A stretch of 64,000 nt of DNA from Conus ventricosus (lineage: Eukaryota > Mollusca > Gastropoda > Neogastropoda > Conidae). The notes beneath the pieces are model-generated. The model did no database searches and was not told the DNA's origin. It saw only the letters and a program-made list of their open reading frames with translations. The translations under genes and the position numbers were made by a program. Of the stretch, positions 1-11,167 are shown piece by piece. The stretch lies in NCBI GenBank assembly GCA_018398815.1, contig CM031603.1, positions 1,090,847-1,154,846 of the forward strand, given 5' to 3'. The stretch's first letter is position 1. The number at the start of each line of letters is the position of its first letter.

Positions 1-437
1 TGATGATCCTGGGGTTGCCGGTTTCGAATCTCCGCCGGACCGTTTCAGTACAGGGAGATTTTTCCCTCGGAGTTAACATTGTCTTGACCTCTTTTCTCCA
101 AAAAGTCTTTCCAATGAGACTATAAACGAGGTACCGTATGTAAAACGCACGCATATCATCTTGCACTACGTAAAAATCCCATCCCCAACTTTCGGAAGAG
201 TAGGCCGTTTGGCCGTTGGTATGGATGAACCCAGCATGCACCCTGCGTAAAAAAATCAAAAGAATGAAGGAAGGAAACTGAGTGATGATACTGATTGAAT
301 GACTTTGAAAAACGACTGAATAAAGCGCCGGCAAGCAGCTCTTTAATCGCCTCTACCAGGTAGGCACCCCGTTGCGAAAACGAAAATGTGGATTGTATAG
401 CGCCTAGTGCTTGGTCTCTAGCGAGGACGGGCCCGGG
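1..437 (+). mobile_element. tRNA-derived SINE, copy 1 (5' truncated by window edge)
   Basis: The box-B-like segment (GGTTTCGAATCTCC) lies in the first 40 bases. It is followed by the family body: a segment like TTTTTCCCTCGGAGTT, then an AATGAGACTATAAACGAG segment, then ACTTTCGGAAGAG. The element runs into a TAA-rich repeat. The box A half lies outside the window. At least five other copies or parts occur in this window, which defines the family by internal comparison. Confidence 0.8.
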
Positions 438-605
438 ATATAAGTACTGTTATTAAAAATACTAACAATAATAATACCAATAATGATAATAATAATACAA
501 CAATAATATTAATAATAGTAACAATAATAATAAACAATAATGATAATAATAATAGTAACATAATAATAATAGTAATAATGGTAAAATTAAAAACAAAAAC
601 AATAA
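437..605. repeat. TAA/ATAATG-rich microsatellite
   Basis: Imperfect trinucleotide run (TAA, AAT, with GAT and CAA interruptions) directly 3' of SINE copy 1. The same arrangement follows SINE copy 4, so it is probably the SINE's simple-repeat tail. Confidence 0.9.
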
Positions 606-710
606 TGAAAATTTACTTTATCAATGCACGTATGGAAAAAACCCGAGGGGCGAAAACTTGGAAACCGGCGAAAGACCAGAATATTTGAGTGAAATGAAAA
701 CGATGATGAG

Positions 711-750
<40 letters not shown>

Positions 751-757
751 GCACGCA

Positions 758-796
<39 letters not shown>

Positions 797-1020
797 CCAC
801 ACACACACACACACACACACCCCACACATCGCGGAACTCCATGTATCGAGCTCAGTTCGAGGAAACCATACAGGACCCAGATCAGATTTCCTCTGCAGGC
901 CTTTTGCGCGGCCATCAGACAAACGCCCCCAAAGTGCACGCACGCACGGCACGGCATAGCAGCGGGCTTGAACCACAGACTTACATCATTATTTATAGCT
1001 CCGTGGCTTGAACCCCGGAA
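606..1020. repeat. Core and compound microsatellite of the 1.5-kb composite, copy A
   Basis: About 100 bases of non-simple sequence (TATGGAAAAAACCCGAGG region) lead into (CT)n at 713-747, (ACGC)n at about 748-795 and (CA)n at about 796-820. A second non-simple stretch follows, containing CATCGCGGAACTCCATGT. The same order recurs at 4,155-4,560. The long open frames over it are simple-repeat translations and are not called as genes. Confidence 0.8.
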
Positions 1021-1520
1021 TGGGGGGCCGGAAAAGCTCGGTTGGTAGAGGCGCGCCCGGGCTCGTAATCCAAGTGTTGCGGGTTCGAATCTCCGCCGGG
1101 GCCCTTTTGGTACAGGGGGATTATTCTCTCGGAGTTAACATGGTACTGACCCCATTTCCCATACAGTCCTTCGAATGGGGGACTAAAAAACCGAGGTTCC
1201 GTGTGTGAACGCACGCATAACATCTTGCACCCCACGTCAAATCCATCACCAACTTTCGGAAGAGAAGGCCAGTTTGGCCCGTTGGTATGGATGCACGTGA
1301 CACATAGCATGCACCTTCCCCCAGATGGAGTAGGGCTGCCTTAATGGCGGGATTTAAAAAAAAAACAAAAAACGGTCATCACACAAAAAACTCCAATCCC
1401 TTTGTTGGGTAGATGGGACTAATCCCCGCCTGTCTATACGGGGAGTGTCCCCAGGAGTATCAATCAGCCCGCGTACGCAAAAAGAAAAAAAAAAAAAAAA
1501 AGAAAAAAGAAAAAAAAAAA
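1021..1520 (+). mobile_element. tRNA-derived SINE, copy 2, with long 3' tail
   Basis: A tRNA-like head carries a box-A-like segment (AGCTCGGTTGG), a CTCGTAA anticodon-loop equivalent and box B (GGGTTCGAATCTCC). The family body follows, then a tail module (TTAATGGCGGGATTT) and a second module (CCTGTCTATACGGGGAG) ending in poly-A at about 1,478-1,520. The CTCGTAA loop suggests a tRNA-Thr(CGU) ancestor. RNA polymerase III transcription from the internal boxes is expected from the structure. Confidence 0.85.
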
Positions 1521-2185
1521 GAACTCCGGATATGGCAGACAGAAGGGCGCTGGGGGAAAATACTGCGTGTACAGAGCTATACTGCGTCATGGCGTGTACA
1601 GAGCTGTACTGCTCATGGGCTATACTATCGTGCGCACCGTGTTGTGTTGTATTGTGTGGAACTGTGATGCACCGCTGAAGCTGAGAGAGAAAGGATTCAA
1701 GCATTCAAGATGAAATAATACTTCTGCAAAATCCCCGGCATCTCATACAAAGACCGCATTACCAGCTTGGAGGGGCCAGACCAGAGTTAAGACAAAGCCA
1801 TTGGACCTGTCGTCCACAGTGAAAAGAAGGACAATGAGATGGGCATGGTCACGTGTCATGATCAACAGGACTTGCCAAAACCCTTCCACAAGGAACAGTG
1901 CGGGGGAGCCGAAGGAGAGGAAGACAGAGAAAGAGATGGGAGGACAACGTCAGTGCATGACTGGCCCCACACTCAGCAACTGCCTCAGAGCGTTTGAGAA
2001 CCGGGAGGAGTGGGGGGAAGTGGTTGCGAAGTCTTCTGTGGCGCCCGACGGTCTTCAAGACTCCGTGGTTTGGTGATTGTGGTGAAGGTGCTGTGGCTGT
2101 AAAAGTTACATTCTATTGTAGGCAACTGTGTCACCATTACGGGCTTTGAATAGCAGTGTATTTGCAAAATATAAATTGTACTGTA
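1521..2185. other. No gene seen
   Basis: Non-repetitive sequence with two imperfect copies of GTGTACAGAGCT near 1,565-1,605. Short open frames on both strands show no recognisable domain. Confidence 0.5.
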
Positions 2186-2500
2186 ATTGTACGGGGTAGC
2201 TCAGTTGTAGAACGCCGGACTCGTGATCATGGGGATCCTGAGGTGCGGGTTCGAATCTCCGCCGGGCTGTTTCGGCACAAGGGGATTTTCCCCCCGGAGT
2301 TCACATTGGTTCTGACTCCATTTCCTTAAAATTCTTTGAATGAGACTATAAACAGGTTCCGAGTGTGATGACGTAACATTTGCACACACGTCAAATCCAT
2401 CACCAACTTCGGAAAGAAGGCAGTTTGGCCGTGGGATGGATGACATTACAATAACATGCACCCTGCGTGAAAAGGGAAAAATAAGGAAAGAAAACGAGAC
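2186..2500 (+). mobile_element. tRNA-derived SINE, copy 3
   Basis: Head with box A (GGTAGCTCAGTTG), a CTCGTGA loop equivalent and box B (GGGTTCGAATCTCC). The family body follows (GGAGTTCACATTGG, then ACTTCGGAAAG). The long 3' tail module of copies 2 and 5 is absent, so this is a shorter variant. It lies between the two copies of the 1.5-kb composite. Confidence 0.85.
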
Positions 2501-2554
2501 TATGAAAGTATGGTGATTTAAACGGGAAACGCTGAAGAGCGCGCTGGCCGGGGG

Positions 2555-2875
2555 GAAAGGGGAGAAAGAGAGAGAGAGAGAGAGAGAAAATCAATAGATG
2601 ACTGAGAGGGGGGGGAAAAAAGTGGGGAGTTGGGAGGAGAGGATGAGAGGTGGAGGGGAGAGGACGAGGATAGAGAGGAGAGAGAGAGAGAGAGAATACA
2701 ATAAGACTGAGCAGGTGTTGTGTGCACCACAACACACACACACACACACAAACACACAACACAGGAGAGAGGAGAGAGAGGGGAGAGAGAAAGAGAGAGG
2801 AGAGGAGACAGACTGACAGACAGACAGAGAGAGATAGAGAGAGGGGGGGAGAGAGGGAGGACAGAGAGAGAGAAT
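2555..2875. repeat. GA-rich and CA microsatellite block
   Basis: (GA)n at about 2,565-2,588 and 2,670-2,695, (CA)n at about 2,733-2,758, then imperfect GAGA/GACAGA to about 2,875. Overlapping open frames are low-complexity translations. Confidence 0.9.
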
Positions 2876-3490
2876 TTAATGACTGAGCCAGGTGTTGTGT
2901 GCATGTCGTAAGGAAGGCGTTACAAAATGGGAAATTCAGTCAATACACTGTAGCATTTGGCGAACATGATTAGTCAGCACACCGCTGTGCATAGTAATGA
3001 CGAGTTGTGACGTTGATTTGATCGATCAGATTAACTGCGAGATTTTACTGTCGGGGTGCCTAGAAGCAGACAGATGTTCGTGATATTATTTTTGGTTCGT
3101 GCTTTTTTCTCTCTCTAAGATTCTATTATTTGGGACAAATCAAAAGTGAACATGAATTATTTCGGAATGACGAGATGCTTCCAGAATGTCGACAGTGAGG
3201 CGTGGGGTAAGTAAATAATGTCGTTTTTGTTTCCCCGAATCGCTTTGCGTCAAATTTACGTCACAGTGAGATGTACCGAATGGTTTTTGAAAGATGCACG
3301 AATTGTTTACATAGTTACATACAAGAGAGGAGAGAAAAGAGAGAGAGAGAGAGAGAGGGGAGCACGCTGTACTGCGACTCGAAACTGTCAATGTTTACCC
3401 GCGCGGAGGTGAGTCACAAGCATGACGTCACAAATCAGTCAACGCCATTTCTACTGTAAGCCGTCTCTCGTCGTTATTTGAGGGGAGGAG
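2876..3490. other. No gene seen; one (GA)n tract
   Basis: Mostly non-repetitive. A (GA)n tract lies at about 3,331-3,358 and a (GT)n/(G)n run starts at about 3,493. No recognisable coding signal on either strand. Confidence 0.5.
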
Positions 3491-3496
3491 GGTTGT

Positions 3497-3527
<31 letters not shown>

Positions 3528-3530
3528 GGT
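3491..3530. repeat. (GT)n followed by poly-G
   Basis: Dinucleotide GT run passing into about 18 consecutive G, immediately 5' of SINE copy 4. Confidence 0.9.
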
Positions 3531-4010
3531 ATAACTCATTTGGGTTTACAGCGCCCCCTCGTAATCTTGGTGATCCGGGGGTTGCGGGTTCGAATCTCCG
3601 CCGGACTGTTGCAGAACAGGGAGATTTTTCCCTGGGGAGTTAGCATTCGTCTTGATCCCTTTTCCAAAAGTCTTACCAATGAGACTATAAAACGAGGTAC
3701 CGTATGTGAACGCACGCATATCATCTTGCAATACGTAAAAATCCCTCATCAACTTTCGGAAGGTAGGCCAGTTTGGCCGTTGGTTAGGATGACAGTTACA
3801 CATAGCTGCCCCCTGCGTGAAAAATCAAAAGAATGAAGGAAGGAAATGAGTGAATAATACCGATTGATTGAGTGGTAAAACGACCTGAATGAAGCGCGGC
3901 AAGCAGCTCTTTAATCGGCTCTACCAGGTAGGCAGCCCGTTGCGTAAACGAGAATGTGGATTGTATAGCGCCTAGTGCTTGGTCTCTACCCGAGGACGGG
4001 CCCAAAAATA
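3531..4010 (+). mobile_element. tRNA-derived SINE, copy 4
   Basis: The head is degraded at box A, but box B is clear (GGGTTCGAATCTCC). The body is collinear with copy 1 through the AGCAGCTCTTTAATCG and GCGCCTAGTGCTTGG segments. It is followed by a TAA-type tail, exactly as copy 1 is. Confidence 0.8.
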
Positions 4011-4145
4011 TAAGTTTGTTATTAATACTACTAACAATAATAATAATAACAATAATGATAAAAAAAAATTATAGTAACATATAATAATAATAGTAATATT
4101 GGTAATGATAGCAATAACAACAACAACAACAATATAATTTAATTT
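4011..4145. repeat. TAA/CAA-rich microsatellite
   Basis: Imperfect AATAAT/AACAAC run, the counterpart of 437-605 in the duplicated composite. Confidence 0.9.
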
Positions 4146-4245
4146 AATAATTTATCAATGTGCTTTATGGAAAAAACCCGAGGGGCGAAAACTTGGAAAC
4201 CGGCGAAGACCAGAATATTTGAGTGAAATAAAAAACGATGATGAA

Positions 4246-4284
<39 letters not shown>

Positions 4285-4562
4285 CACACACACACACAAC
4301 CACGCACGACGCACGCCGCGCACGCACGCAGGGCACGACGCACGCACGCAGCACGCACACACACACACACACAAAACCACACACAACATCGCGGAACTCC
4401 ATGTACCCGATGCTCAGTTCGAGGAAACCATACAGGGACCCAGATCAGATTTCCTCTACAGGCCTTTTTCGCGGCATCAGCAAACTGCCTCAAAGTGCAC
4501 AGCACGGCACGGCACGGCACAGGCACAGCACAGCACAGCACAGCGCGGGCTTGAACCCCGGA
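4146..4562. repeat. Core and compound microsatellite of the 1.5-kb composite, copy B
   Basis: Collinear with 606-1,020: the TATGGAAAAAACCCGAGG segment, (CT)n at about 4,245-4,281, CA and ACGC tracts, the CATCGCGGAACTCCATGT segment, then a GCACG/GCACA pentamer-like run at about 4,497-4,545. Confidence 0.8.
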
Positions 4563-5030
4563 ATGGGGGCCAAATAGCTCGGTTGGTTAGAGCGCCGGAC
4601 TCGTAATCCAAGGGTTGCGGGTTCGAATCCCCGCCGGGCCGTTTCGGTACAGGGGGTTATTCTCTCGGAGTTAACTTTGGGTTCTGACCCCATTCTTCGA
4701 ATGAGGCTTTAACCGAGGTTCCGTGTGTAAACGCACGCATAAAAAACTTGACACACGTCAAATCCCTCAGCAACTTTCGGAAGAGAAGGCCAGTTTGGCC
4801 CGTTGGTATGGATGAACGTTACACTTTGCATGCACCTTCCCGAAGATGGAGTAGAGCTCCCTTTAATGGCGGGATTTAAAAAAAAACAAAAAAAAAAACC
4901 GGTTATACACACAAAACCCCAATTTCCCTTAGTTGGGTAGATGGGACTAACCCCCTGCCTGTCTATACAGGGAGTGTCCGCAGGAGTATCAATCAGCCTG
5001 CGTACCCCAAAAAAAAAAAAAGAACTCCGG
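4563..5030 (+). mobile_element. tRNA-derived SINE, copy 5, with long 3' tail
   Basis: The best-preserved head in the window. It has a D-arm-like AGCTCGGTTGGTTAGAGC, then CCGGA-CTCGTAA-TCCAA (an anticodon stem-loop with loop CTCGTAA, like tRNA-Thr CGU), and box B GGGTTCGAATCCCC. The body and both tail modules match copy 2 and end in poly-A at about 5,009-5,021. The 3' half of the acceptor stem lacks a CCA end and the head runs on into the SINE body, so it is not a tRNA gene. Confidence 0.88.
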
Positions 5031-5054
5031 AATAAGGCAGGACAGAAGGGGGAC

Positions 5055-5300
5055 ACATGCATTGTATTTACTTTTACTGTTACACTGTGTTTTTACAATG
5101 TCTTGGTTACATTGCACTGTATTCTACTGCCACTGTTACACTGTTTTTTACAATGTCATGGTTACATTGCATTGTATTCTACTGTACTGTTACATTTGTG
5201 TTTTACAATGTCTGGTTACATTGCATTGTATTCTACTGTACTGTTACACTGTGTTTTAAATGTCATGGTTACATTGCATTGTATTCCACTGTCCCGATCT
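5055..5300. repeat. Minisatellite, about 57-bp unit
   Basis: About four tandem units around TTACATTGCATTGTATTC and TGTGTTTTACAATGTC. Open frames in three phases are by-products of the repeat. Confidence 0.9.
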
Positions 5301-5309
5301 GATTGCACT

Positions 5310-5576
5310 ATACTGTAGAAAGAAACTTGTCGAGAGCGTGCAGCAGAGGAGTCCTCAGAAGAGAAGCCCCTTCAAGCAAGTGTTTCGGCCTTATCTCCTG
5401 CCCTCTGGGGGGGTTGGGCCACCCCGGTTCTTTGACTCCGGATGTCCCTCTGCTGCCCCTTTTTTTTTCCCATCTTGGGACGAGCCATGGTTTGGGATTC
5501 GAACCCATGACCCTTGGACATGTCATTTTTACTTAATGACTCGCGCTTTAACCACTGAGCCACAGGGACACCTGAT
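5310..5576 (-). mobile_element. Second tRNA-like SINE family, minus strand
   Basis: On the minus strand, a box-A-like TGTGGCTCAGTGG is followed about 50 bases later by box B (GGGTTCGAATCCC). A tail of roughly 200 bases then contains an A-rich/GGGGCAGCAGAGGG segment. It does not match the body of the plus-strand SINE family. An alternative is a tRNA pseudogene with unrelated flank, but the anticodon region is too long for a tRNA. Confidence 0.55.
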
Positions 5577-5589
5577 ATTTGTAGGGAAA

Positions 5590-8500
5590 TTAAGCCTTAT
5601 GAAGTTCACTTTTGTTCCTCCTTGACCGACCCCAGCTTGAACACCTCTCTGCCGCTTCTCCCATTGCTTTCAGGGCTCTGGTTTTTTCCTTCCTGCAACT
5701 GAGAGCTGTTTCATGAGGCTGTATGCAGACGTTCCTACAAATCCCCTAGCTCCAATTTCTGCAGTGAGGACTTTGACCTGATAGCCTTTCCCCTCAGGCT
5801 GTTTGCCAGATCAGATATTTTTTCGTTTGTAGATTTGAGCTGCTCCATTCTGTTCTCATATGGCACCGTGAGTCGATCATGTCAGTGCTTGGTTGACTTA
5901 GAGTGGACTACTATGTTGGTCTCATGCCACTCTTGTGATGATCTCTGGGTGACTTTCCATTCTGGGAGGTTGCAGTGCACTCCCAGTCATTTGCCCCATC
6001 CAGCAGACTCTGCTGCATGTTTCGAGTGGCATGTTGTTCTTGGCCATGATTTGCTGCTCCTGCCGTGAAGAATGTTGGGGTGCTTTTGGAGTCTGATTTC
6101 CCTTTTGTGGTGTTGGTACTAGCCCAGATACTTGTACAATTTCTTTGAGCACTTGGTTGTGCCTCCATGTGTACTTCCTTGAGCCAGGGCTACTTTACAT
6201 GAGCTTTTGAACAGCTCCACTGTTTGTTTTTCAGGCAGAGGGGGCATGCAGGATCGTCTGTTTTCCCCCACTTCACCCGGTTTGCATTTGAGGACAGAAG
6301 GTATATGCAGATTGAGAATGAAGCTTTATCCTGAGAGGGGCCATGTGCCAAATGTCACTCCAAGTTAGACTTCTTTGGAGTGATTCTCCCAGTTGTCATT
6401 GCCCTTGCTGGCTCTGCTGGACTGCTTTTTGGAGTCTTTTTTGGTCTTCTTCTTTTTCATCTCCTGAATCAGCATGTCTCTTTTGGCTTTTCCTTTGGCC
6501 TTGACCACCATTCAGTTTTGGTCCCCCAGTCCTTGTCTGGTTGGTCTGTGTGTGTCCTGTTTTCTCTGATCTTGAGACTTTCTTTTGCAGAATCCATCGC
6601 CTCTTGAACTTTCATTTTCTGCCTGTCTTCAGTGGGGCTTGATTGCTTCTATCACATTGTCTCCTGAGTCCCCCAGCATGCTTTGAAGTCTGACTTCCCT
6701 GCTTTGTATTCCTCCAGGAGGATTTTCGTGGTAGGGTTTTAGCTTTGCTTGGCGACAGTACAGCGCGATGTCAGTCAGAAGGGTGGGACACCAAACCATT
6801 TCCTTGTGAACTTGTTGATTTTGGCTTCCATTGCCTCCACTGTGCTGGTGCAGATGTGTATATCATCACAGGCATAGGAGCTTTTTGGGATCAGCATGAA
6901 CTGCAGACACCAGACCCTTTTATTTGCCAGGGAGCCCACAATTGTCAATGGTCTCCAAGCCTTCTTCCCCCATCTGCTTGGTTTCTTTTGCTCTTTGTGT
7001 GTCTTTCAGCGTATATCATACATCTTCCAAGGCTCTTGACTGGGTTTTTCTGTGACTGTTGGAAAGGCCTGGTTGGCAACATGAAGACCAAGATTCGGCC
7101 CCTTTTCCTTTCCTCAGTGAGAGACTCCGTGATTTCTTTGGCTTGGAACTTCATTTTTGGATGAGGCAACTATGTCGTCAGCCTCTCCGACATGACGTGT
7201 CTGTCTTTTTCTGGATGAAATCACTGTTTTGTCACCATGAAGGCCCTTTAGAGGAGGCATCTTGTATCCATCGCCAAGGTCTGTTTGTCTCGCATTGTTT
7301 GTTGCTGCTTTCAAGATGAGTTCCATTGCCAGCACGAACAGTATCGGGGAAATTGCAAGCCCATTGCAATGCACTTCCCAAATTGATCCAATCAGTTGTA
7401 TACTCCCTTTGGTAGAGAACCGCATTTAGAAGCCCTTGAAGTACTTCTTGAGCATGTCGCGGATGTTCTTTGGGCACATGGTACATCTCAAGAGCCAACT
7501 GTATCATTCATGGGGCAAGATCCATATGCGTTTGCCAGTCAAGCCCCACTACGTCCGGTCTCTCTTTTTGTTTTGCTTTTTGGGGTTGCGTCCCGATCAT
7601 TGTGGCGTGTTTTACACAGCCCGCCCCGCCTGGGGGTGCCACCTTTCTGGGGCTGACACGTCCAAGGTATTGTTTTCCATCAGGTACTTGGTCAGCCTTG
7701 CTGCCATGACAGAGAAGAAGATTTTCCTTCGACGTTCAGTAGTGTATTGGCCTGAACTGGTGATGGGCACTTGGTTTTGCTCCTTGGGGATGTCACCATC
7801 TGCCATCATCCACTGGCCGTGATCTTTGGTTTCTCCAAGCCGATCGCAGCAGCCTGTGGAGCCCCTCCGCACTTGGGACATTTCTTGTAAGCTGGTAAGG
7901 TATTTCGTTTGGCCTGGTGATGATTTGGCTCTGGTTTGTCGACCCCTTCTTGATTTCCGCTAACGTTGGAGGCTTGCCCTTGAACTGTTCCTCAGGGTTG
8001 GTTGGCCACACCCGACTTGAATGTCGGTGGTGCTTTGCTCTGTGAGTAGAGTATGTTTTCCTCAGATGCTGCTCAAGAACTCCTTTGTCCACACTTAGGG
8101 TCCCAGATTTTGGCTGCTCAAAAAAGTGTTCTGGCAAACTGGAAGGGGTCTCTGAAGAAGGGGCTTTGGTCTTCTTCTTTTTGCTCTTCCTTTCCTCGCA
8201 GATTTCCCCTTTGCTGAGGGCGCTGTGTTTATCTTTCAGGTCTTCCCACAGTTTTTCCCAAACCTTGTTTTTTTAGCTGGCAGTGCGGGCTTCATTTGCT
8301 TCTTGAGGTTGTTCTTTTGGACTCTGTCTTGTCCATTTTTCTTGGCGTTGGATTTCTTTGGAGGTGTTTTCTCTTTGGGTAGTTTTATCCCTAGGGTCTC
8401 TAATTTTGGCATACACAATGTCCCCATATGTGGCTAGTTTGTGTTCCAGGGTGCTTTTCCCTATCAGTGCATCGAGTCTTTGGGCGATTTTTGCATCCAG

Positions 8501-8600
8501 TTTCTCCAATCTTCAGTTTCGTTTGTCGTGGCAGGTTGAGTTTCAGGCGCCTGGCATCGGGGCCTGTGCAAATTCCTTTCCGAAAACCCAAAAGCGTGGA
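5590..8600 (-). pseudogene. Decayed non-LTR retrotransposon reverse transcriptase (LINE-1 of this window)
   Basis: Successive minus-strand frames read a reverse transcriptase in order. A pre-RT segment (VDKGVLEQHLRKTYS) and KPPTLAEI are near 7,990-8,090. KIFFSVMAARLTKYLMEN is near 7,690-7,740. MIQLALEMYHVPKE is near 7,470-7,507. SPILFVLAMELILKAATN (palm B/C neighbourhood) is near 7,300-7,350. A C-terminal region ends at a TAA stop at 5,590-5,592. Frames change at least six times. The expected F/Y-x-D-D catalytic box falls near 7,235-7,245, where both aspartates cannot be read in one frame. It is therefore dead or heavily mis-sequenced. I recognise the type as a reverse transcriptase widespread in invertebrate genomes but cannot place its clade with confidence. 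No RNase H is seen. Confidence 0.75.
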
Positions 8601-8739
8601 TGTCCTTTGGGACTGTGGTATTTACTATACTGTACAATGTTTTTTCCTTTGCACAGCACTGTGTAGCACCCTGCCATTGTTTGTTGTGTTGTATCTTATT
8701 GTTTACAACATTAACGGAACTACAACTACCAGCACTATA

Positions 8740-9036
8740 CTACTGCTGCTCTGATGCTGTTTTCTGCCACCCGTTCTACTGCCTCACCACACCACCCCCA
8801 CTACTACAACGCTACTGCTGCTGCTGCTATACTACTTGCTGCTACCATGTCTATTTCCCTATCACCACCACCACTACTACAACTACTACTATTACTACTG
8901 CTACTACTACTACTACTACTACTAATAATTACTTCTTATTATAGTATCATTAGTACTTTTTATCACTATCATCATCATCATTATTACCATCATTATTATT
9001 ATCATTAGAAGAAGAAGAAGAAGAAAAAGAAGAAGA
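8740..9036. repeat. Compound trinucleotide microsatellite
   Basis: ACT/CTG-type repeats at 8,740-8,925, ATT/ATC at about 8,926-9,006, then GAA/AAG at about 9,007-9,040. Repeat class changes in discrete steps. Confidence 0.9.
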
Positions 9037-9039
9037 AGA

Positions 9040-9200
9040 AGATGGAGTGTGACTGCCTTAATGGCGGGATAAAAAAACAACAAAAAACCCAAAATATAAC
9101 CGGTCATACACACAAACACTCCGCTGCCTGTCTATACAGGCAGTGTCGGCAGGAGTATCAGCCTGCGTAGTACGCAGAAAGAAAGAAAGAAAGAACAACA
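9040..9200 (+). mobile_element. Solitary SINE 3' tail
   Basis: Matches only the tail modules of SINE copies 2 and 5 (CCTTAATGGCGGGAT, then CCTGTCTATACAGGCAG) and ends in a GAAA repeat. There is no tRNA-like head, so this is either a severely 5'-truncated SINE or a tail shared with another element. Confidence 0.75.
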
Positions 9201-9460
9201 ACACCAACAAAAAGCCATACAGCGACAACATCTGGAAGACCGGCTGAAGGTAAATGGAAGGCCAACGCTCCACTGGTTGCTTCATCAAATATCGATAGTC
9301 GTCCCCGACACACTGAACCACTGCGACACGCCGCGTGCGGCTACTTAGCATAATGACCTTGACACTCTCAATCCCCCCATCCCCACCCCCATCCCGCAGT
9401 AAAGTACAACGCTAAACATTATTCAGGCGCCAACAATCACTTGGATCGATGCATTCCCGG
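9200..9460. other. No gene seen
   Basis: Short unique stretch between the SINE tail and the next simple-repeat block. No domain or splice-like structure was recognised. Confidence 0.4.
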
Positions 9461-9828
9461 AAAAAAAAACAAAAAAAAAAAAAACACCATGCCTGCCTCT
9501 TCCCCGTGTGGAGAAGGGTGACGAAAGGGGGGGGGGGGGGGGGGAGTTGGGCTAGGGTGGAGGGTTGGGGGGGGGGGGGGGAGAGGGTGATAAGTGAAAA
9601 GGGGGAGGGAGGAAGAGAGAGGAGGTGTGAGGTGGGATGTGCGATGTGTGGGTGGGGGGTGGGGGTGGTGGTGGTGGTGGTAGGGGGGGGGGGGGGGGGG
9701 GGGGGGGAGTGATGCAGAGTCGGGATGACTCAACAGCTGTGAGCAATGACACGGGTCAATATTGGGACATGAAAGGAACGGCCCGCGCGCGCGCCCACAC
9801 ACACACCACACACACACACACATACACA

Positions 9829-9899
<71 letters not shown>

Positions 9900-9900
9900 A
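9461..9900. repeat. Poly-A, poly-G, GGT and CA/ACGC compound repeats
   Basis: A-rich run at 9,461-9,484, G runs at about 9,528-9,544, 9,568-9,582 and 9,685-9,707 with GGT repeats between, then (CA)n and (ACGC)n at about 9,795-9,897. Confidence 0.9.
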
Positions 9901-10057
9901 CGTCAGTCGTTCACTCCTCCATCCCGTCAGTTGGTTGAGGTCCACGTCAATGGACGGCCGCCGTCACGTTGACAGCCGGGGGAAGCTAAAGCGATTCTCA
10001 TTACTGCTGGATTCCGCTCGCGTCTGGTAGGTTCAACAGGCGTGATTACTCTCTCTT

Positions 10058-10089
10058 CCCCCCCCCCCCTCCTCCCTGCTTATCGGGTG

Positions 10090-10133
<44 letters not shown>

Positions 10134-10239
10134 TGTGTGTGTGTGTTGTGTGGTGAGAGTGTGTGTGCGTGCGTGCGTGCGTGCGTGCGTGCGTGTGTGT
10201 GTGTGCGAGCGTGCGTGCGTGCGTGCGTGTGTGTGTGTT

Positions 10240-10300
<61 letters not shown>

Positions 10301-10470
10301 AACAGAGGAAGACTGAGAGAGAGTGAGAGAGCCAGTGTGTGTGTGTGTGCGGGGGGGGGGGGGGGGGGGGGAGGTTGTACATGTGTGTGTGCGTGCGTGC
10401 GTGTGAGTGTGCGTGCATGCGTGTGTGCGCGTGCGTGCGTACATGCGTGTGTCTGTGTTGTACATCGTAG
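10058..10470. repeat. Long compound microsatellite C/GT/GTGC/GA/G/GT
   Basis: C run at about 10,060-10,070, (GT)n from 10,094, (GTGC)n at about 10,165-10,230, (GA)n at about 10,241-10,325, a G run near 10,350-10,371, then GT/GC again. The open frames over it have no evolutionary meaning. Confidence 0.92.
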
Positions 10471-10800
10471 GTATCAAATCGCACTTTATGATGTTCGGTA
10501 CGGTAATTCTAAACTACACTTTCTAACGTACTTGCCTACGGATTCATTTATTTTTCTTCCAGGATTGTCTTTCTCCACTCACAATTATTAGTTTGCACTT
10601 CCAATTCACCAGCAAGAGCACTTCCCGCACAGCGCACCGATTGAACGCTGGCTTACCGCGCTATAGCCAACCCTGCCCACAATAATGCATCATCGCCCAC
10701 TGCTGATAAACGAGACGTGAGCGCTGCACATACCAATGATACAGCACTTTGAGAGACAGCGACTCGGCAACCTTGACCCGATCACAATGACGTTTTGAAA
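10470..10800. other. No gene seen
   Basis: Unique sequence without recognisable coding or RNA features. Confidence 0.4.
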
Positions 10801-10804
10801 CTGT

Positions 10805-11050
10805 ATGAAATTCACCTTTTTGAACCTTGACCGCAGAACCTTAAACCTCTGACCCCGTAACCCTGATCCTGGAACGCTGCCCCCTAAAAACCCTGACCCA
10901 ACGAAAACTGACCCAACAGCACTGACCCGAGAACCCTGACCTTCAAACAATGACCCTGAACCTGACCCTATAACACTTGACCCGAAAACTCCCAAAACCT
11001 TAGAACCCTGACGCAATCACACTGACCTTAGAACTCTGACCATCTGACCT
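10805..11050. repeat. Degenerate short repeat, consensus near AACCCTGACC
   Basis: About 18 imperfect units of 11-17 bases built on AACCYTGACC with variable spacing. It resembles a telomere-like CCCTAA variant only loosely, because the T/G content differs and no TTAGGG/CCCTAA array is present. Confidence 0.8.
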
Positions 11051-11108
11051 TTGAATTAACACCGACACTCTAGAACTCGTCAGATGTTGAAGAAAGATTG
11101 GACCCTGA

Positions 11109-11167
11109 GCTGGCGAATTGTTAGAGGACTGGCGAATTGTTAGAGGACTGGCGAATTGTTAGAGGAC
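11109..11167. repeat. 19-bp tandem repeat, 3 copies
   Basis: Three near-identical copies of CTGGCGAATTGTTAGAGGA. Confidence 0.95.

Noticed and set aside
4563..4640. Possible functional tRNA-Thr(CGU) gene
   Set aside because: D-arm, CTCGTAA loop and T-arm are tRNA-like, but the acceptor stem pairs poorly and the sequence runs into a SINE body repeated elsewhere.
10805..11050. Telomeric repeat
   Set aside because: No run of TTAGGG/CCCTAA; units are AACCCTGACC with irregular spacing.
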